This document shows positions 11,511-22,451 of a stretch of 64,000 nt of DNA, in pieces. The position numbers were made by a program, and so were the translations under genes. The DNA comes from Rhabdophis nuchalis (taxonomy: Eukaryota; Chordata; Lepidosauria; Squamata; Natricidae). The notes beneath the pieces were generated by a model, which made no database searches, was not told where the DNA came from, and was given only the letters and a program-made list of their open reading frames with translations. The stretch covers positions 65,288,605-65,352,604 of the forward strand of contig CM077643.1 in assembly GCA_039707465.1 (NCBI GenBank), given 5' to 3'. Within the stretch, counting starts at the first letter, position 1, and the number at the start of each line of letters is the position of its first letter.

Positions 11511-13100
11511 GATATAGGACTTTTTACAAAAAATGTTAAAGTTTTTATACAAGTAAATCATTTTTTTGCCACAAAATGGAAATTGCTCTTCAAGTAAAGC
11601 TTAAATTAAACATTTATAATGCAACCTCATGTAATGATAGCTTAAGCGATATTTCTGTTTTGCAGAGTGCTTTTGGAAGATTGCAATGCATAGTTTAGAA
11701 AGGAGCAAGCTGGGATACTAACTCTTCTTTCAGTAGCCCATTTTCCTTTGAAACTCCTCCAAGTCACTTTAGTCCCTCCTGGAATTCAAGATAACAAGTG
11801 AATTATCTTTGAATGTATTTTATGAATAAAACACATGACATTTTAAATTAATCATTTATCATACTGTATTGTGTGTTTGTGAGTTGCATAGGGAATCTTT
11901 TATTGTTTTATAATAAATAAAAGCAATGGTCTACAAATTTTAGGGACTATTTAAGAGAGAAAAATAGGCATGCTGAAAAAGAATCAAGTATCATTTGCTC
12001 CTGCCTCCATTAACTGTATAGTTCTTTTCTGAAGTTGTTTTGCAAAGAAGCAGCAGCTGTTGGATTAATGTTACCATCAGTTGCATTGTAGGACTTAGTT
12101 TGTGTTTCAAGAGTCCCTACATATCAGAATGATTTATTGCTAGGTCTGTCCTCACCTTCAATGCTAGCTCTCCAACTCACTCCTCCAGCCAAATGTCCCA
12201 GTTGCGGAGTGAAATTATCTTAATTCCAGCTTCGACAAAGTGATTTTTCAAAATATTAATATTCCAGAGAAATTCGGGAATACTATTTGCCGAGGACCAA
12301 GAAATTTATGGAATACTACTTGCACTTTCATTTAACACTTACATGTTACTTGGCCAATTGTACAGAAGACCGTCTCAAGGTTATGATGCCAATTGTTAAC
12401 AAGAGGTGGATTTAAGGTCTTGTTTACCCATACATCAGACCAGAGGTTCTTGAATGTGGCTGTCCCAGATTCTTGGCAAGCAAGCAAAAGCATAAATCTT
12501 CTGTTGCACTTTTCATTAGGCAAATAAATAGACAATTGGTGCTCAAGGCATCAAAACAGTATTACAGATAGCTTCGTTTGTTTGTGTGCTGTGTAATAGA
12601 TGTACGAAGCACTTTCACATTAAATAATGTAGGAAGCATTTTTAGCATGAAAGCAACATCTCCCCCCTATTTACTGCTTATTAAATTATGCTTACTTTAC
12701 TAAGGCTGCTAATAGTATTAATTATTTCATTCATCCATATCCATATTCAAATATATATGCAGAACAGAGAGATTTAAAGATTTTACTATAAGATTGCAAA
12801 CTATAGTAATGGGCAAAATAAAAATGAGAAAGATCGGGGTTAGACTAGAAGAACTCCAATGTCCCTTTCAATTCAGTTATTTTGTTACTACAATCAGATT
12901 TAGGAATCAAAATATGGGTGTGTTATTTATGCATATATTGAAAAGATAATATGTTAATCTGTGTATATTATGGAAACTGCTAATCCCTAATTTTGATATA
13001 TTGATATGATGAAAAAGTATTCTGGTAATGGGGCAATTAGAAATATTCCAACAAGCTAGCCTAGCATAACCTCCCGTTCCTGACTATTAGGTAGATTTTA
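11511..13100. other. no recognisable feature (intron 1)
   Basis: AT-rich intronic sequence. No repeat family or gene recognised. Confidence 0.45.
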
Positions 13101-13275
13101 ATCAGGGGCATTTTACACTATTTTAGCACAGGGTATGGGTTTAATAGTATTTTTTAAAAAAATGGTATTTTTGTATATTTGTATTGTTTTTTAAATTTCC
13201 TGTGCGCCGCCCTGGGTCCTTTTAGGAGAAGGTGCGGGGTATAAATTCGAATAAATAAATAAATAAATAAATACC
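13101..13275 (+). repeat. L2 LINE 3' tail with AAAT run
   Basis: Contains ttcctgtgcgccgccctggg, then gaaggtgcggggtataaatt, then (AATA)n at 13249-13273. Confidence 0.8.
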
Positions 13276-13284
13276 ACTACAATA

Positions 13285-13590
13285 CCAGATGGTGTCTTCT
13301 TTCACTCTGCCTTCTTTCACACTGGTGCAGCAAGGGCCTTCTCTCACACCAGCCAGGCTCTCAGGTTGCACACTGGACAGGTCCTCTATTTGTGTGCCAG
13401 CCGGGCCTTTTTTGAGAAAGAAGGCCCTGCTGCAAGGGTCCTTTTTTTTTGCTGGTGCTCCCAGGGCCTTTTTTCCATGTACCAGTTGGGTTCTTCTTCC
13501 TTGAGAGAAGGACCTAGCCAACACATTGCTTAGAGACCCAGGCTGGTGCATGAGAAAAGCCCTGACTGGTATGAGAGAAAAGGCCCAAAA
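13285..13590. repeat. degenerate minisatellite-like repeat
   Basis: A motif of roughly 30-40 bp around ctggtgcagcaagggccttc recurs in both a direct and a diverged form (13320, 13390, 13430, 13455, 13480, 13545). The alternating ccagccagg / gggcctttt pieces suggest a decayed tandem array. Confidence 0.45.
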
Positions 13591-13772
13591 TAAAAATTGT
13601 ATTGTTGGAACTGTTGTTGCTAAGCAGTGTAGTCCTGTGATGTTTCACTTAACCTCATCAGCTAGTAAAGGATTTCCAGTCCTACTTAGGATTATTAAGT
13701 GAAGACTGCCTGTAAAACAATATTATACAGTTGGTACCACATGTGAACATCCAAACATAAATGTTCTTAGAC

Positions 13773-14639
13773 CAGTGGTCGGCAAACCGTGGCTCGCGAG
13801 CTGCATGCGGCTCTTTGGCCCCTCGAATGCGGCTCTTCCTCCACCCTCGCCGACGGTGGGACTCCTGGGACCCACTGGAGAAACCCTCCCTACTGGCCAC
13901 CGATTCCCTCCCCCTGCAGAACCTCCCCAGCCGGCATGCTGCCACTCGTCTACTTCCAGGGGGTACGGAGGCTCCGCAGGCGGGGGGAGGGAATTCCCTC
14001 CAATCGCCCTGGACGTAGCCTGGCTCGCCTGGCCGCCCGCCCGCTCATTCGCTCGGGCTACTTTCAGGGGTGAGAAGGCCTTTCCCACCCCACACGGAAT
14101 GGATGGGCTATCGGGCGAGCCAGGCTACTTCCAGGGGATTGGAGGGAACTGGCGTCCAGAGGGCTGCTGTTCCTTCCCCACCCCACACCGTACCCTGAGC
14201 GGGCGAGCGAACGCGGCAGGCGGCCGGGTGGGCCCGGCTAAGGCGAGCGAGTGAGTAACCGCGACGGGCTGAGGAGGCTCTGCGGGGGGGCGGGGGGCAG
14301 ACAGACAGGCACAGACACAGAGAGAGACAAGGAGGGAGGGGGGAATCAGAGAGTGACAGACACACACAGAGAGACAGGGAGAGACAGAGGGAGGGAGGGA
14401 GAGAAAGATAGAGACACAGAATGAGTGATTAAGTGCTTGAATGCGAGACAGACAGACACACACACACAGAGTGACAGAGATGGGCAGACAAAGCAGATAG
14501 AGAAAGAAAGAGAGAGAGAAAGAGGGAAAGAAAGAAAGAGGGAAAGAGAGAGAGAAAGAGACAGAAAGAGAGAGAGAGAAAGAGAGAGAAATGGAGAAAG
14601 AGAGAGAGAGAGAAATGGAGAAAGGGAGAGAGAAAGAGA

Positions 14640-14689
<50 letters not shown>

Positions 14690-14898
14690 CAGACCACAAT
14701 TGAGCCTAAAGGTTTAGTTGCTAACCAAGATCATTGTTAAGTGAGTTTCACATTTTCCAAGTTGGCCATGCCCACCCAGTCATATGACCGCTGAGCCACT
14801 CTCACAAAACAGGCCATACCTTCCAGCTCTCAAAAGAAATTTCAATCGTGGTATTGTTGATATTTGGCTCGGTTGACTAATGAGTTTGCCCACCACTG
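13773..14898. mobile_element. non-autonomous hAT element, 1126 bp, with purine-rich core
   Basis: The ends CAGTGGTCGGCAAACC and (complement) CAGTGGTGGGCAAACTC form hAT-type terminal repeats. A perfect 8-bp duplication tcttagac sits at 13765-13772 and 14899-14906. The interior has a GC-rich part (13790-14290), a (GA/GAAA)n tract (14290-14690) and a distal module (14697-14815) that matches, in reverse complement, part of the hAT element at 42961-44299. No transposase frame is present; long low-complexity frames in the GA tract are not genes. Confidence 0.88.
14500..14692. repeat. GA/GAAA purine-rich microsatellite
   Basis: A mixed GAGA and GAAA run ending in about a dozen AAAG units (14642-14688). 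It lies inside the hAT element and creates long artefactual frames on both strands. Confidence 0.95.
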
Positions 14899-15147
14899 TC
14901 TTAGACCATAAATGTAACACACACACACAAACACACACACCCTCTTTTAGGCTCTATTAGAAAGTGACATTTATTTCATGTTAAAGGTGAGTGTCCACTC
15001 CAGAAGATGTGCTGGGAAACTGCTTAAAAGTTAGTCATCTTAGTACATTTTTATGATTGATGGTTTTGTGTCATCTCATAGCAATGCTTAGTATTAATAG
15101 AAAATAACAGCTATTTAACTATATAATAATTTTGTCTCTCCCTATAG

Positions 15148-15302
15148 ATGATATGGCAGAACTCCTTCTTGGAGAATCCAAGCTAGAACTTTTTTTGAAA
15201 GTGAACCCTCTAAAACAGGGGGCAAGCCCCTGTGGACCCCGACCAAAATTAATTGAAGTCAGGAAACACCTCACCGCAGCACTTGATCGTGGAAATTTAA
15301 AG
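15148..15302 (+). CDS. TTC7B: TTC7B exon (probably exon 2)
   Basis: This exon starts after a ctatag acceptor with the last two bases of an Asp codon, then reads DMAELLLGESKLELFLK and ends at ...LDRGNLK. It gives 51 full codons and corresponds to about residues 41-92 of the family. This is the N-terminal helical part of the solenoid. The vertebrate block RKHLTAALDRGNLK is unchanged. The region reading KVNPLKQGASPCGP is slightly diverged from the mammalian sequence as I recall it. The donor, AAG|gtattt, has no G at +5 and looks weak compared with the other nine donors here. An in-frame continuation past the donor (VFVFP then stop) is intron read-through, not coding sequence. Confidence 0.93.
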
Positions 15303-15811
15303 GTATTTGTGTTTCCATAGTAATTTTTGAGAGTTTGATGCTTGAGCAGTACAAGAATAAATAATGTTGCTTTTAAAATATTTAGATAAATCATTTATAT
15401 CATTGCAATACAGATCCATTTTGTGTATCAAGAGTTCCCAGTTTTTGTTCTTCCAGTTTTACAACACATTAAGTATATATCCCTGTCTTCTGGGATCCCA
15501 TATGATTTGATTCTACTTAGCAGGATAAATTGTCATTGGAGATAACAGCCTAAAACATATGGCTATGACAGGTGGGGGGCAAAAGCTCAAGAAATAAAAT
15601 CAAGGATAAAGCTATGAGAATGAAATGGTTTCATTTTTTAAGGCTGTCATTTCCAAAGATACGTTAATTAAGTACCAGCAATGAATTCATAATGATGTTT
15701 GAGTTTCTTCAGATATTATTTGGAACTGAAATAAATTAATCTGAAGTTCAATTTTTGATGGGACTTAATTAATTTCACTTTAAAAAAAATTAAGCTCCAA
15801 GTCTCATCTTT
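15303..15811. other. no recognisable feature (intron)
   Basis: Intron after the first visible TTC7B exon. No repeat or gene recognised. Confidence 0.5.
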
Positions 15812-16012
15812 TTGATAGCATTTAGACTTATATTCTTCCCCATAGTTCTTTACAGCACTTTCTGGGTGGTTTACAATGTAATCATATTTCCCCCAACAAT
15901 CTGGGCCCTTATTTTACCGACCTCAGAAGGATGGAAGGATGGGTCAATCTTGAGCCCCATCAGGGTTGAACTCCAGGTTATGGACAGGTTTTGCCTGTAA
16001 TACTACATTCTA
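15812..16012 (-). mobile_element. tRNA-derived SINE fragment (snake/squamate type), antisense
   Basis: Antisense to the SINE at 39955. Shared blocks are tagacttatat, tttacagcac, ccccaacaatctgggccc and tcagaaggatggaaggatgg. The tRNA-like head is truncated. Confidence 0.75.
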
Positions 16013-16507
16013 AGAACTGCATCATATGATGAGATTATGGTGTGGTATGGTATTTATTTTCTTTATACACTATCCAAGGTTAGGTGGGTGAGCAGTATAT
16101 GAATGGTTTAATAAATACAAAAATCATTTCCTTCATGCCCCCATTAGTTGGTGCTTATCTTTATTAGACTGCAATACTAGTCTTGCTAATGTAAATTTTA
16201 AGTCCAAAAAAATAATGCTAATTTAATTCCTTACATTAACTGATATTTGATTACAACTTTGTTGAAAGATTCGCCTTTATCCAGTTTTTTCAAAATAAAA
16301 AAGCAAAATGCAATTTTTATGTTTCAAAGATGTTAGTTATCTTTTTTTTAAGTTACAAGGCATCTATCTTTAAAACTATAAAGTTATATGTTAGTTGTAT
16401 ACTTAATATTACGTGCTACTTTAAAAAATGTTTTAGAAATTGCGATCTTAAATTATACTGGTCACTTTTCTTTCTCATGAACTCTTTATAGAAATAAAAC
16501 TATAATG

Positions 16508-16935
16508 CAGTGATGGCAAACCTTTTTAGGCTCATGTGACATAAGGGGGTGGGGAGCGCAGGGGGTTGTACACTGGTGTGCCGCACCCATAATGCAGTGG
16601 GCGCTCCCCAGTGCACATGCATGCATGACAGGTGCTCCTCCCCATTTTTTACATGCGTCCGGTTTCCTCGTAGCATCGTTTTTAGTCCTCTGGAGGCTTC
16701 AAGGAAGCTCATGAAGCTTCTGGAGGGCCTCCGAGGGGCTGCGGGGGGGGGCTATTTCCGCCCTCCCCAGGCTCATATAAAGGCTGGGAAGGAAAAAATG
16801 GTTTTAAAAATGGCTGAATCAGCTGGCCAGCACACGCATGCACGCTGGCCAGCTGACAGGGCAATGCGTCGCGTGCCCTACCAAATGGCTCCGAGCGCCA
16901 CCAGCGGCAAGCGTGCCATAGGTTCACCGTCACTG
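16508..16935. mobile_element. non-autonomous hAT element, 428 bp
   Basis: The ends are CAGTGATGGCAAACC and (complement) CAGTGACGGTGAACC. A perfect 8-bp duplication ctataatg sits at 16500-16507 and 16936-16943. The interior is GC-rich with no transposase. Same family as 24464-24968. Confidence 0.9.
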
Positions 16936-17263
16936 CTATAATGGGAGTGCGGTTTAGACCATCTTTAGTCTTAAGAGATATAAATATAACATAAATCAAT
17001 TAAGGAATAAAGAATGTTAGATTAGTATATCAGGGTTTTAGAAACTATTTTCTAGAACCCTAGGTTACCATGAGAACTAGATGGAGTTTTGAATACAATC
17101 AATTTTCTATCGCTAGAATTTTGCCTGTCGATTAGGAGTTCTAGGAATTTTTCTTTATAACGAATAAGTTCTGTAGCCTAAAATACCTACTTTAAAAATC
17201 CCATGTATGATATTGCCTTGTGTCTGTCTGACACCTGCTGCTTGCACTCTTCTTTTTTTCTAG

Positions 17264-17432
17264 CCAGAGTTCTTACAAGAAGCCCATTTAGCTATGGCCA
17301 AATTAAATTATATGGAAGGTGATTACAAAGAAGCTCTTAATACATACGCTAAAGTGGGAATTGATGACTTGCAGCTTGCTGCTGTACCTCCTTATCGCTT
17401 AAGAATGATTGCTGAAGCATATTCAACCAAAG
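17264..17432 (+). CDS. TTC7B: TTC7B exon (probably exon 3)
   Basis: The exon starts after a pyrimidine-rich tctttttttctag acceptor and encodes 56 codons plus the first base of a Gly codon. The residues run from PEFLQEAHLAMAKLNY through EGDYKEALNTYAKVGIDDL to PPYRLRMIAEAYSTK. The paired helices, with Gly-Asp-Tyr followed by Ala-Leu at TPR-like spacing, are the first clear TPR repeat of the protein. The donor is G|gtaagg. The frame joins exactly with 15302 upstream and 21172 downstream. A methionine inside the exon (MAKLNY) is internal and not a start. Confidence 0.95.
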
Positions 17433-18087
17433 GTAAGGTTGCTTTCAGTGTAATTGTGAGTTGCTCCCCCCCTTTATTTATTTATTTTAATTTCTCACTA
17501 TACCGAAACCTGATAGCAAATGTGTGGTTAATTCTGTGACATAGAGCAAAAGGCATGCAGAAAAGAAAGGAATGCATTATTAGTAAAGATAAAGCTAGCA
17601 AATTTGGTTTAAAAATGCACAGTCAAGAACAAATGCTTTTTTAAATTTGACCTATATGGTCCATATTTATTTAAAATACATCTACAATTGCTTCTATGCA
17701 GAGGGGTTGTTTCTGTGAAAAGTATCATGTTAGAGTTACAGATTATGATGAAATAATTCCTGTCACATAAACTATACAGTTTGCCTTCTCCACTTTATGC
17801 GTTTTGCCTTTTCCCACAAAATGGGAACTGTTGTAATGATAGGAAGTTGTAATTGTCTCCAAAGTCTTGCAGAATTCTGATGTCTCACACGTGTGAATAG
17901 ATTTTTTAAATAATTCCTCTTGTGCTGCAGCCAAGCTAGAAGTTGCCATATTACCTAACACATATTGATGTTGAAACTGCGGTCCAAAATTGTTTTCAGA
18001 GTGTTTAGAATCTTCAAGCGGAAGTACTTTTATTGAATAAGTTTTTATTTTAAAATATTTTAATGATGTCCTGAAGCTTTCCTACAG
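17433..18087. other. no recognisable feature (intron)
   Basis: Intron between TTC7B exons. No repeat family recognised. Confidence 0.45.
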
Positions 18088-18263
18088 ATAAGTATTTGAA
18101 TGCTGTGGAAATCTTGGAAGAAGACAACTCTTGGAAGAAGACATTGACGAACATGGAGTTATTTTTTAAAAAACTTCCACGAATGAGCCTGACTCAAAGG
18201 AGATTGTAGAATAGTGATCAGTTTTAGCATGTTATTTATATTTCAGTTAGCTCTTGAAATAAA
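18088..18263 (+). other. possible alternative 3' terminal exon of TTC7B or unrelated remnant
   Basis: A good acceptor-like site (agctttcctacag) is followed by a reading frame in phase with the exon ending at 17432. Splicing to it would encode a split Asp, then KYLNAVEILEEDNSWKKTLT, then NMELFFKKLPRMSLTQRRL, and a TAG stop at 18207-18209. An AATAAA signal follows at 18258-18263. I recognise no protein family. The segment contains a short internal duplication (cttggaagaagaca). It could equally be a piece of a processed pseudogene or a chance frame. Confidence 0.25.
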
Positions 18264-18619
18264 GATGCATGCATTGCTCGCAGAAGTAGAACTGATCAAA
18301 TTTTCATAGCCACATCCCAGGAAAAATATTCAAAGAGAAGTGACTCTTCTATACTTAATACATTTCTTTAGGGATTTTCAAAAAGTGAAATTAGATAATG
18401 ATGTTTTGGAATATTGCAGTAGTGGTTTTTCCAAATATTAGTTGATATTTACAATATTTACAAGCTAAAAAAGGCCAAATACTAGGTTTAGTTAGTTTTG
18501 CCTTGTTTATGAAATGTGCAATGCTTGTGTAGTTTCTATAGGTGGCAGCGTTGATTAAGGATCAAGATTATTCTTTGTACTTTATGTGCAATATTCTGAA
18601 AATGCAACCCTTTATACTT

Positions 18620-19090
18620 GTTAGAAGAGGGCCATGAAAATATTTACAGACTCGTTGCATCCTGGACATAAATTGTTTCAACTCCTGACGCTACACACCA
18701 AGCACTGCACACCAAGACAACTAGACACAAGAAGAGTTTTTCACCGAACGCCATCACTTTGCTAAACAAATAATTCCCTCACCATTGTCAAAACTATTCA
18801 CTAAGGCTGCATTACTATTACTATTACTATTAGTCTTCTCATCGTTCCTATCACCCATCTCCTCCCACTTATGACTGCAGGACTGTAACTTTGTTGCTTG
18901 TATCTTTACGATTTATATTGATATTGTTTCCTGATTGCTTATTTGTACCCTATGACTATCATTAAGTGTTGTACCTTATGATTCTTGAAGAATGTATCTT
19001 GTCTTTTGTTGTACACTGAGAGCATATGCATCAAAGACAAATTCCTTGTGTGTCCAATCACTCTTGGCCAATAAAGAATTATATTCTATT
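18620..19090 (+). mobile_element. CR1-L3 (Snake1-like) LINE 3' end
   Basis: The segment runs from gaagagggccatgaaaatat to the conserved end gtgtgtccaatcactcttgg and ccaataaagaattatattct. The antisense copy at 57354-57835 shares most of this sequence and ends in AATAG units. In snakes, CR1-L3 elements with such ends are known to seed AATAG microsatellites. Only the end of the ORF and the 3' UTR remain. Confidence 0.7.
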
Positions 19091-20075
19091 GTAAAATATA
19101 CAATATACTTGGAAGTTTTACTGACAAATGGCATAGTTGATTCTAGAAGAATAACTGTATGGCAGATGTTACATAGTTTTTTCTACAATATATATAGAAG
19201 TTGTAAACTTCCAGAAGTTATGTTTGCTGTAGAAAAACATGCATTATGATAAGCATATTGTGGTGGTGACAGTTTAAGTAGACAGGTTGAAAATAAAGTT
19301 ATTTCTCTTTTTAAAAAATATCTCTGATTTTAAATTAAATTAAATTAAAGCAATATTGTTCTATGGTTTCCTTTTACAGTAGTGCTCTGATTTTTTTTAA
19401 AGCAGTTTTTTTAGCAGTTTAGCAACTTTATTAGCTACTGCTAATTAGATTGTATTTTAGTGTATTTTCTTATTGGTACTAATAACTGGAATAACATCCA
19501 AATTGCTCTGCTTGAGCTGTTTTTCTCCATTGCTCTTCCAAATTTACGATGCCACCAGCATCTTGTTGCTTATTATTTTATAATTTAAATACACAGTTAA
19601 TAATTCTTTTCAGTTATTTCTCTCATTTCATTTAAAAGTGTTGCTGCTGTGATATTTTTTTTTAAAAACTTATTTTCTATCAAACATTTATTTACATACT
19701 CGTGTTCTTCCTAAAACATTTATTTGTTTAATTATACAAAATAAAAAGAAAAAAATAGAAACAGGTAATTAAGGGAAGGTAAAACAGCGCAGAAAAAAAG
19801 GTGTGACATACAAGAAGGGAGAGGGGATAAAAGAAAGAAAAAAAGTAAAGAAATATTCCTAAAACATCTTATACCATTCTTGGTAGCATCTTAATGTGTT
19901 GTTGGAATCCAACTGGCCCTCTTAAATTCTTGAGAACAAATATACCCCTGCATCTGTTTAAAGAATTTGTTGTATATGTAGGTGTTTGATTCTTAACCTA
20001 TTTTTGAGAATTTATAACGTAAAATAGCCCCTAATTAGCTTTAGGATTTGATTCATCTTTTGCCCATTTTAATTA
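19091..20075. other. no recognisable feature (intron)
   Basis: AT-rich with some A- and T-runs (19740-19860). No repeat family recognised. Confidence 0.45.
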
Positions 20076-20560
20076 CTGTTGTTCAGTCGCTAAGTCATGC
20101 CCAATTGGGCCACACTATGCCAGCCACCTATCTTCCACTGTCTATTGGAGTCTGCCCAAACTCATGGCCATTGTGTCAATGACAGTATCTAACCATCTCA
20201 TCCTATGCCATCCCATTCTGGGATTTTTAATCTTTTGAAACATAAGGGTCCTTTCCACTGAATTCTCTCTTCTCATTTGAGGGCCAAAGTATTGAAGCTT
20301 CAGCTTCAGTATCTGCTCTTCCAAAGTACAATCGGGTGATTTCCTTTAGGATTGATTGATTTGATCTCCTTGCAATCCAAGGGACTCTCAAGAGTCTTCC
20401 TCAACAGCACAATTCGAAAGGATAAATTCTTCCACACTCAACCTTCCTTATGGTCCAACTCTCACAGCCATGCATTACTAACTTTTATCTTTTTGGTACT
20501 GTCCATGGGGTTTCTCTGGCAAGGTACTAGAGAGGGTTGTCATTTCCTTCTCTGTCTTAG
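20076..20560 (-). pseudogene. BovB/RTE LINE remnant, ORF2 C-terminus
   Basis: The - strand frame at 20324-20142 reads LKLKLQYFGPQMRRENSVER, then TLMFQKIKNPRMGWHRMRW and LDTVIDTMAMSLGRLQ, which is the C-terminal domain of BovB-type RTE ORFs. The end near 20080 (gttgttcagtcgctaagtca) is the usual BovB 3' region. The upstream part to 20560 is also antisense BovB-like, with stops. Confidence 0.85.
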
Positions 20561-21171
20561 GTGGCCCTGCACATCTTAGCTCATAGTTTCTTTGAGCTAC
20601 CAAAGCTATTTTGTCATAACGAGGCAATGATCCATGAAAGGAATCCATTTTAGTATGGGATTCAAAATAGTTTATTACGTTAAACTTATTTGAAATAAGT
20701 AAAAAAGAGGAAACAAAAATCCTTTGAAATAATTGAAGAAAGTGATATGAATACTGTTTTATTCTTCTTAAAAAGTATCCCAAATATTTTAAGTTGTTGT
20801 AGGAATGTTTTGCAAATCTGTTAGCATAAGATGATTAAAATTAGATATAAAATCCTGTGTTGCCTATTCTGGACTTCTTTCATTGTTTTCTTTTCTTTCT
20901 TCTAATCTCTCCTTTGAAGCCAATAAATATTATGTGGTACAATTTATCATAGATCTATTTAATTATATTTTAGGTGTGATATGTGTATTCCTGAATCTCA
21001 CTACATATTTTCTCACCACATTGACAACTAGGGCTTCTCAGTTACATACAACAGAATTTTCAGATATACTAATGCACATTTAGTTGTTGTACTGTTTTTG
21101 GTGTTTTATAAATGAAAAGAGATTGATTTAGTCCCAAGTTATTCTCTTAAATTAAATTGTCTTTCCTTTAG
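20561..21171. other. no recognisable feature (intron)
   Basis: AT-rich intronic sequence before the exon at 21172. Confidence 0.5.
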
Positions 21172-21302
21172 GTCTTTGTCTAGAAAAATTACCAATATCC
21201 TCTTCAACAAGCAACCTCCATGCAGACCGTGAACAGGAAATTATAATGTGCTATGAGAAGGCTGGGGATATAGCCCTTCTGTATCTCCAGGAAATAGAAA
21301 GG
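21172..21302 (+). CDS. TTC7B: TTC7B exon (probably exon 4)
   Basis: The exon follows a tttccttttag acceptor and completes the Gly codon begun at 17432. It then reads LCLEKLPISSSTSNLHADR and EIIMCYEKAGDIALLYLQEIER, 43 codons after the split codon. The SSSTSNLH linker separates TTC7B from TTC7A, which has a different sequence here. The second half forms a helix of the N-terminal solenoid. The donor is AGG|gtaaga. Confidence 0.95.
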
Positions 21303-21984
21303 GTAAGATGGGATAGGTAATCTCAACAAAATAACTAATTTTTATTTTTTATTTTGCTTTTTTTCTTTCCTGGGATTACTCCCATCTACTATATATGGCT
21401 TTTAAAAAATTTAAGAGTCAACAATTCATTATTTGGTTTAAATAACCCTTTCTTCACCTCTATATAGATTTTTTTTAACTAATCCAAGCTAAAAAACAGA
21501 AGCATTACTTTTTTAATCTGTTCTTTTTTACATGCCATAATAAGGTACCTGTTATTTCTTCAAACTGAACAGCCCCCATGAATGGCTGATTTCAGGCATT
21601 CTAGATGAAAATAGTCCATCACCTTCTATTGAGAATTGTATGACTCTTCATCCCTATCTTAAGAAAATAACTTTTCTGCACAAAATGCAGAAAAATAGAA
21701 TTCACATGATAAAAAGAGTTTTCCCTATGATATCCTCAAGTTTTCTTTGGTAATGTGCTAAAACTTTGTAATGAAAGCTGTCATTCCACTTATTGGTTGT
21801 ATAATTTTTAAACAATGACATAGAGTTGGCTGTTCTTTATATTCCTACTTTATTTTCTCAAGCTATAAAATGAACTCATAGAAATTTACTATACTAATTT
21901 GTTACTGAAAATTCAGAATGCTGCTACAAGAAGCATTGACTCAATTTTTTCCTCAGCTTTTGCAATAGCAGTTGCAACTTAAAT
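21303..21984. other. no recognisable feature (intron)
   Basis: AT-rich intron; nothing recognised. Confidence 0.5.
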
Positions 21985-22141
21985 AGTAATAGCACTTAGA
22001 CTTATATATCACTTCATAGTGCTTTACAGCCCTCTAAACTGTTTATAGAGTTCAGCCTATTTCCCCCAACAATCTGGGTCCTCATTTTACCCATTTCGGA
22101 AGGATGGAAGGCTGAATCAACCTTGAGTCTGATGAGATTGT
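21985..22141 (-). mobile_element. tRNA-derived SINE fragment, antisense, next to an exon
   Basis: Shares gcacttagacttatat, gctttacagccctct, ccccaacaatctgggtcctc and cggaaggatggaaggctgaa with the SINE family at 39955. The right end is 26 bases from the TTC7B exon at 22168. Confidence 0.8.
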
Positions 22142-22167
22142 ATTCATTTATATCTGTGACCTCCTAG

Positions 22168-22289
22168 GTAATAATTGCCAATATGCAGAACAGAAGTCCT
22201 AAGCCTGGACCTGGATCACATGAACAAGAACTTGGATATTTTTTAGAAACTGGACTTCAGAGGGCCCATGTCTTATACTTCAAAAATGG
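22168..22289 (+). CDS. TTC7B: TTC7B exon (probably exon 5)
   Basis: The exon opens with VIIANMQNRSPKPGPGSHEQ and continues LGYFLETGLQRAHVLYFKN plus two bases of a Gly codon (40 codons and 2 nt). The RSPKPGP loop and the following helix match TTC7B. The donor is GG|gtaaga. An antisense SINE fragment ends only about 26 bases upstream, so much of the region before the acceptor (tctgtgacctcctag) sits next to repeat sequence. The next exon is 23.9 kb away. Confidence 0.95.
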
Positions 22290-22451
22290 GTAAGATTTGA
22301 TTGTATATTCTTCTGATATAATTTTAAAATAATTAACCAAAATGATTTAGAAAAAAACTTGGGTTTTGTTGTAAGTTTACAACTAATTAGTTGTGGTGCA
22401 ATATTCTAATCCAAATGTGTTTTGGATCTGATCTGATATTGGTGTTGTTGT

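Noticed and set aside
11376..11561. Poly-Asn frame on the - strand
   Set aside because: It is the translation of the (ATT)n microsatellite.
13723..14254. Pro/Arg-rich frames up to 159 codons
   Set aside because: They arise from GC-rich hAT interior sequence, overlap in several frames and have no motifs.
14108..14703. Several overlapping low-complexity frames
   Set aside because: They come from the GA/GAAA tract in the hAT element at 13773-14898.
15148..15320. Reading frame extending past the exon end
   Set aside because: The protein match stops at the gtattt donor, and the next match starts at 17264 in the correct phase.
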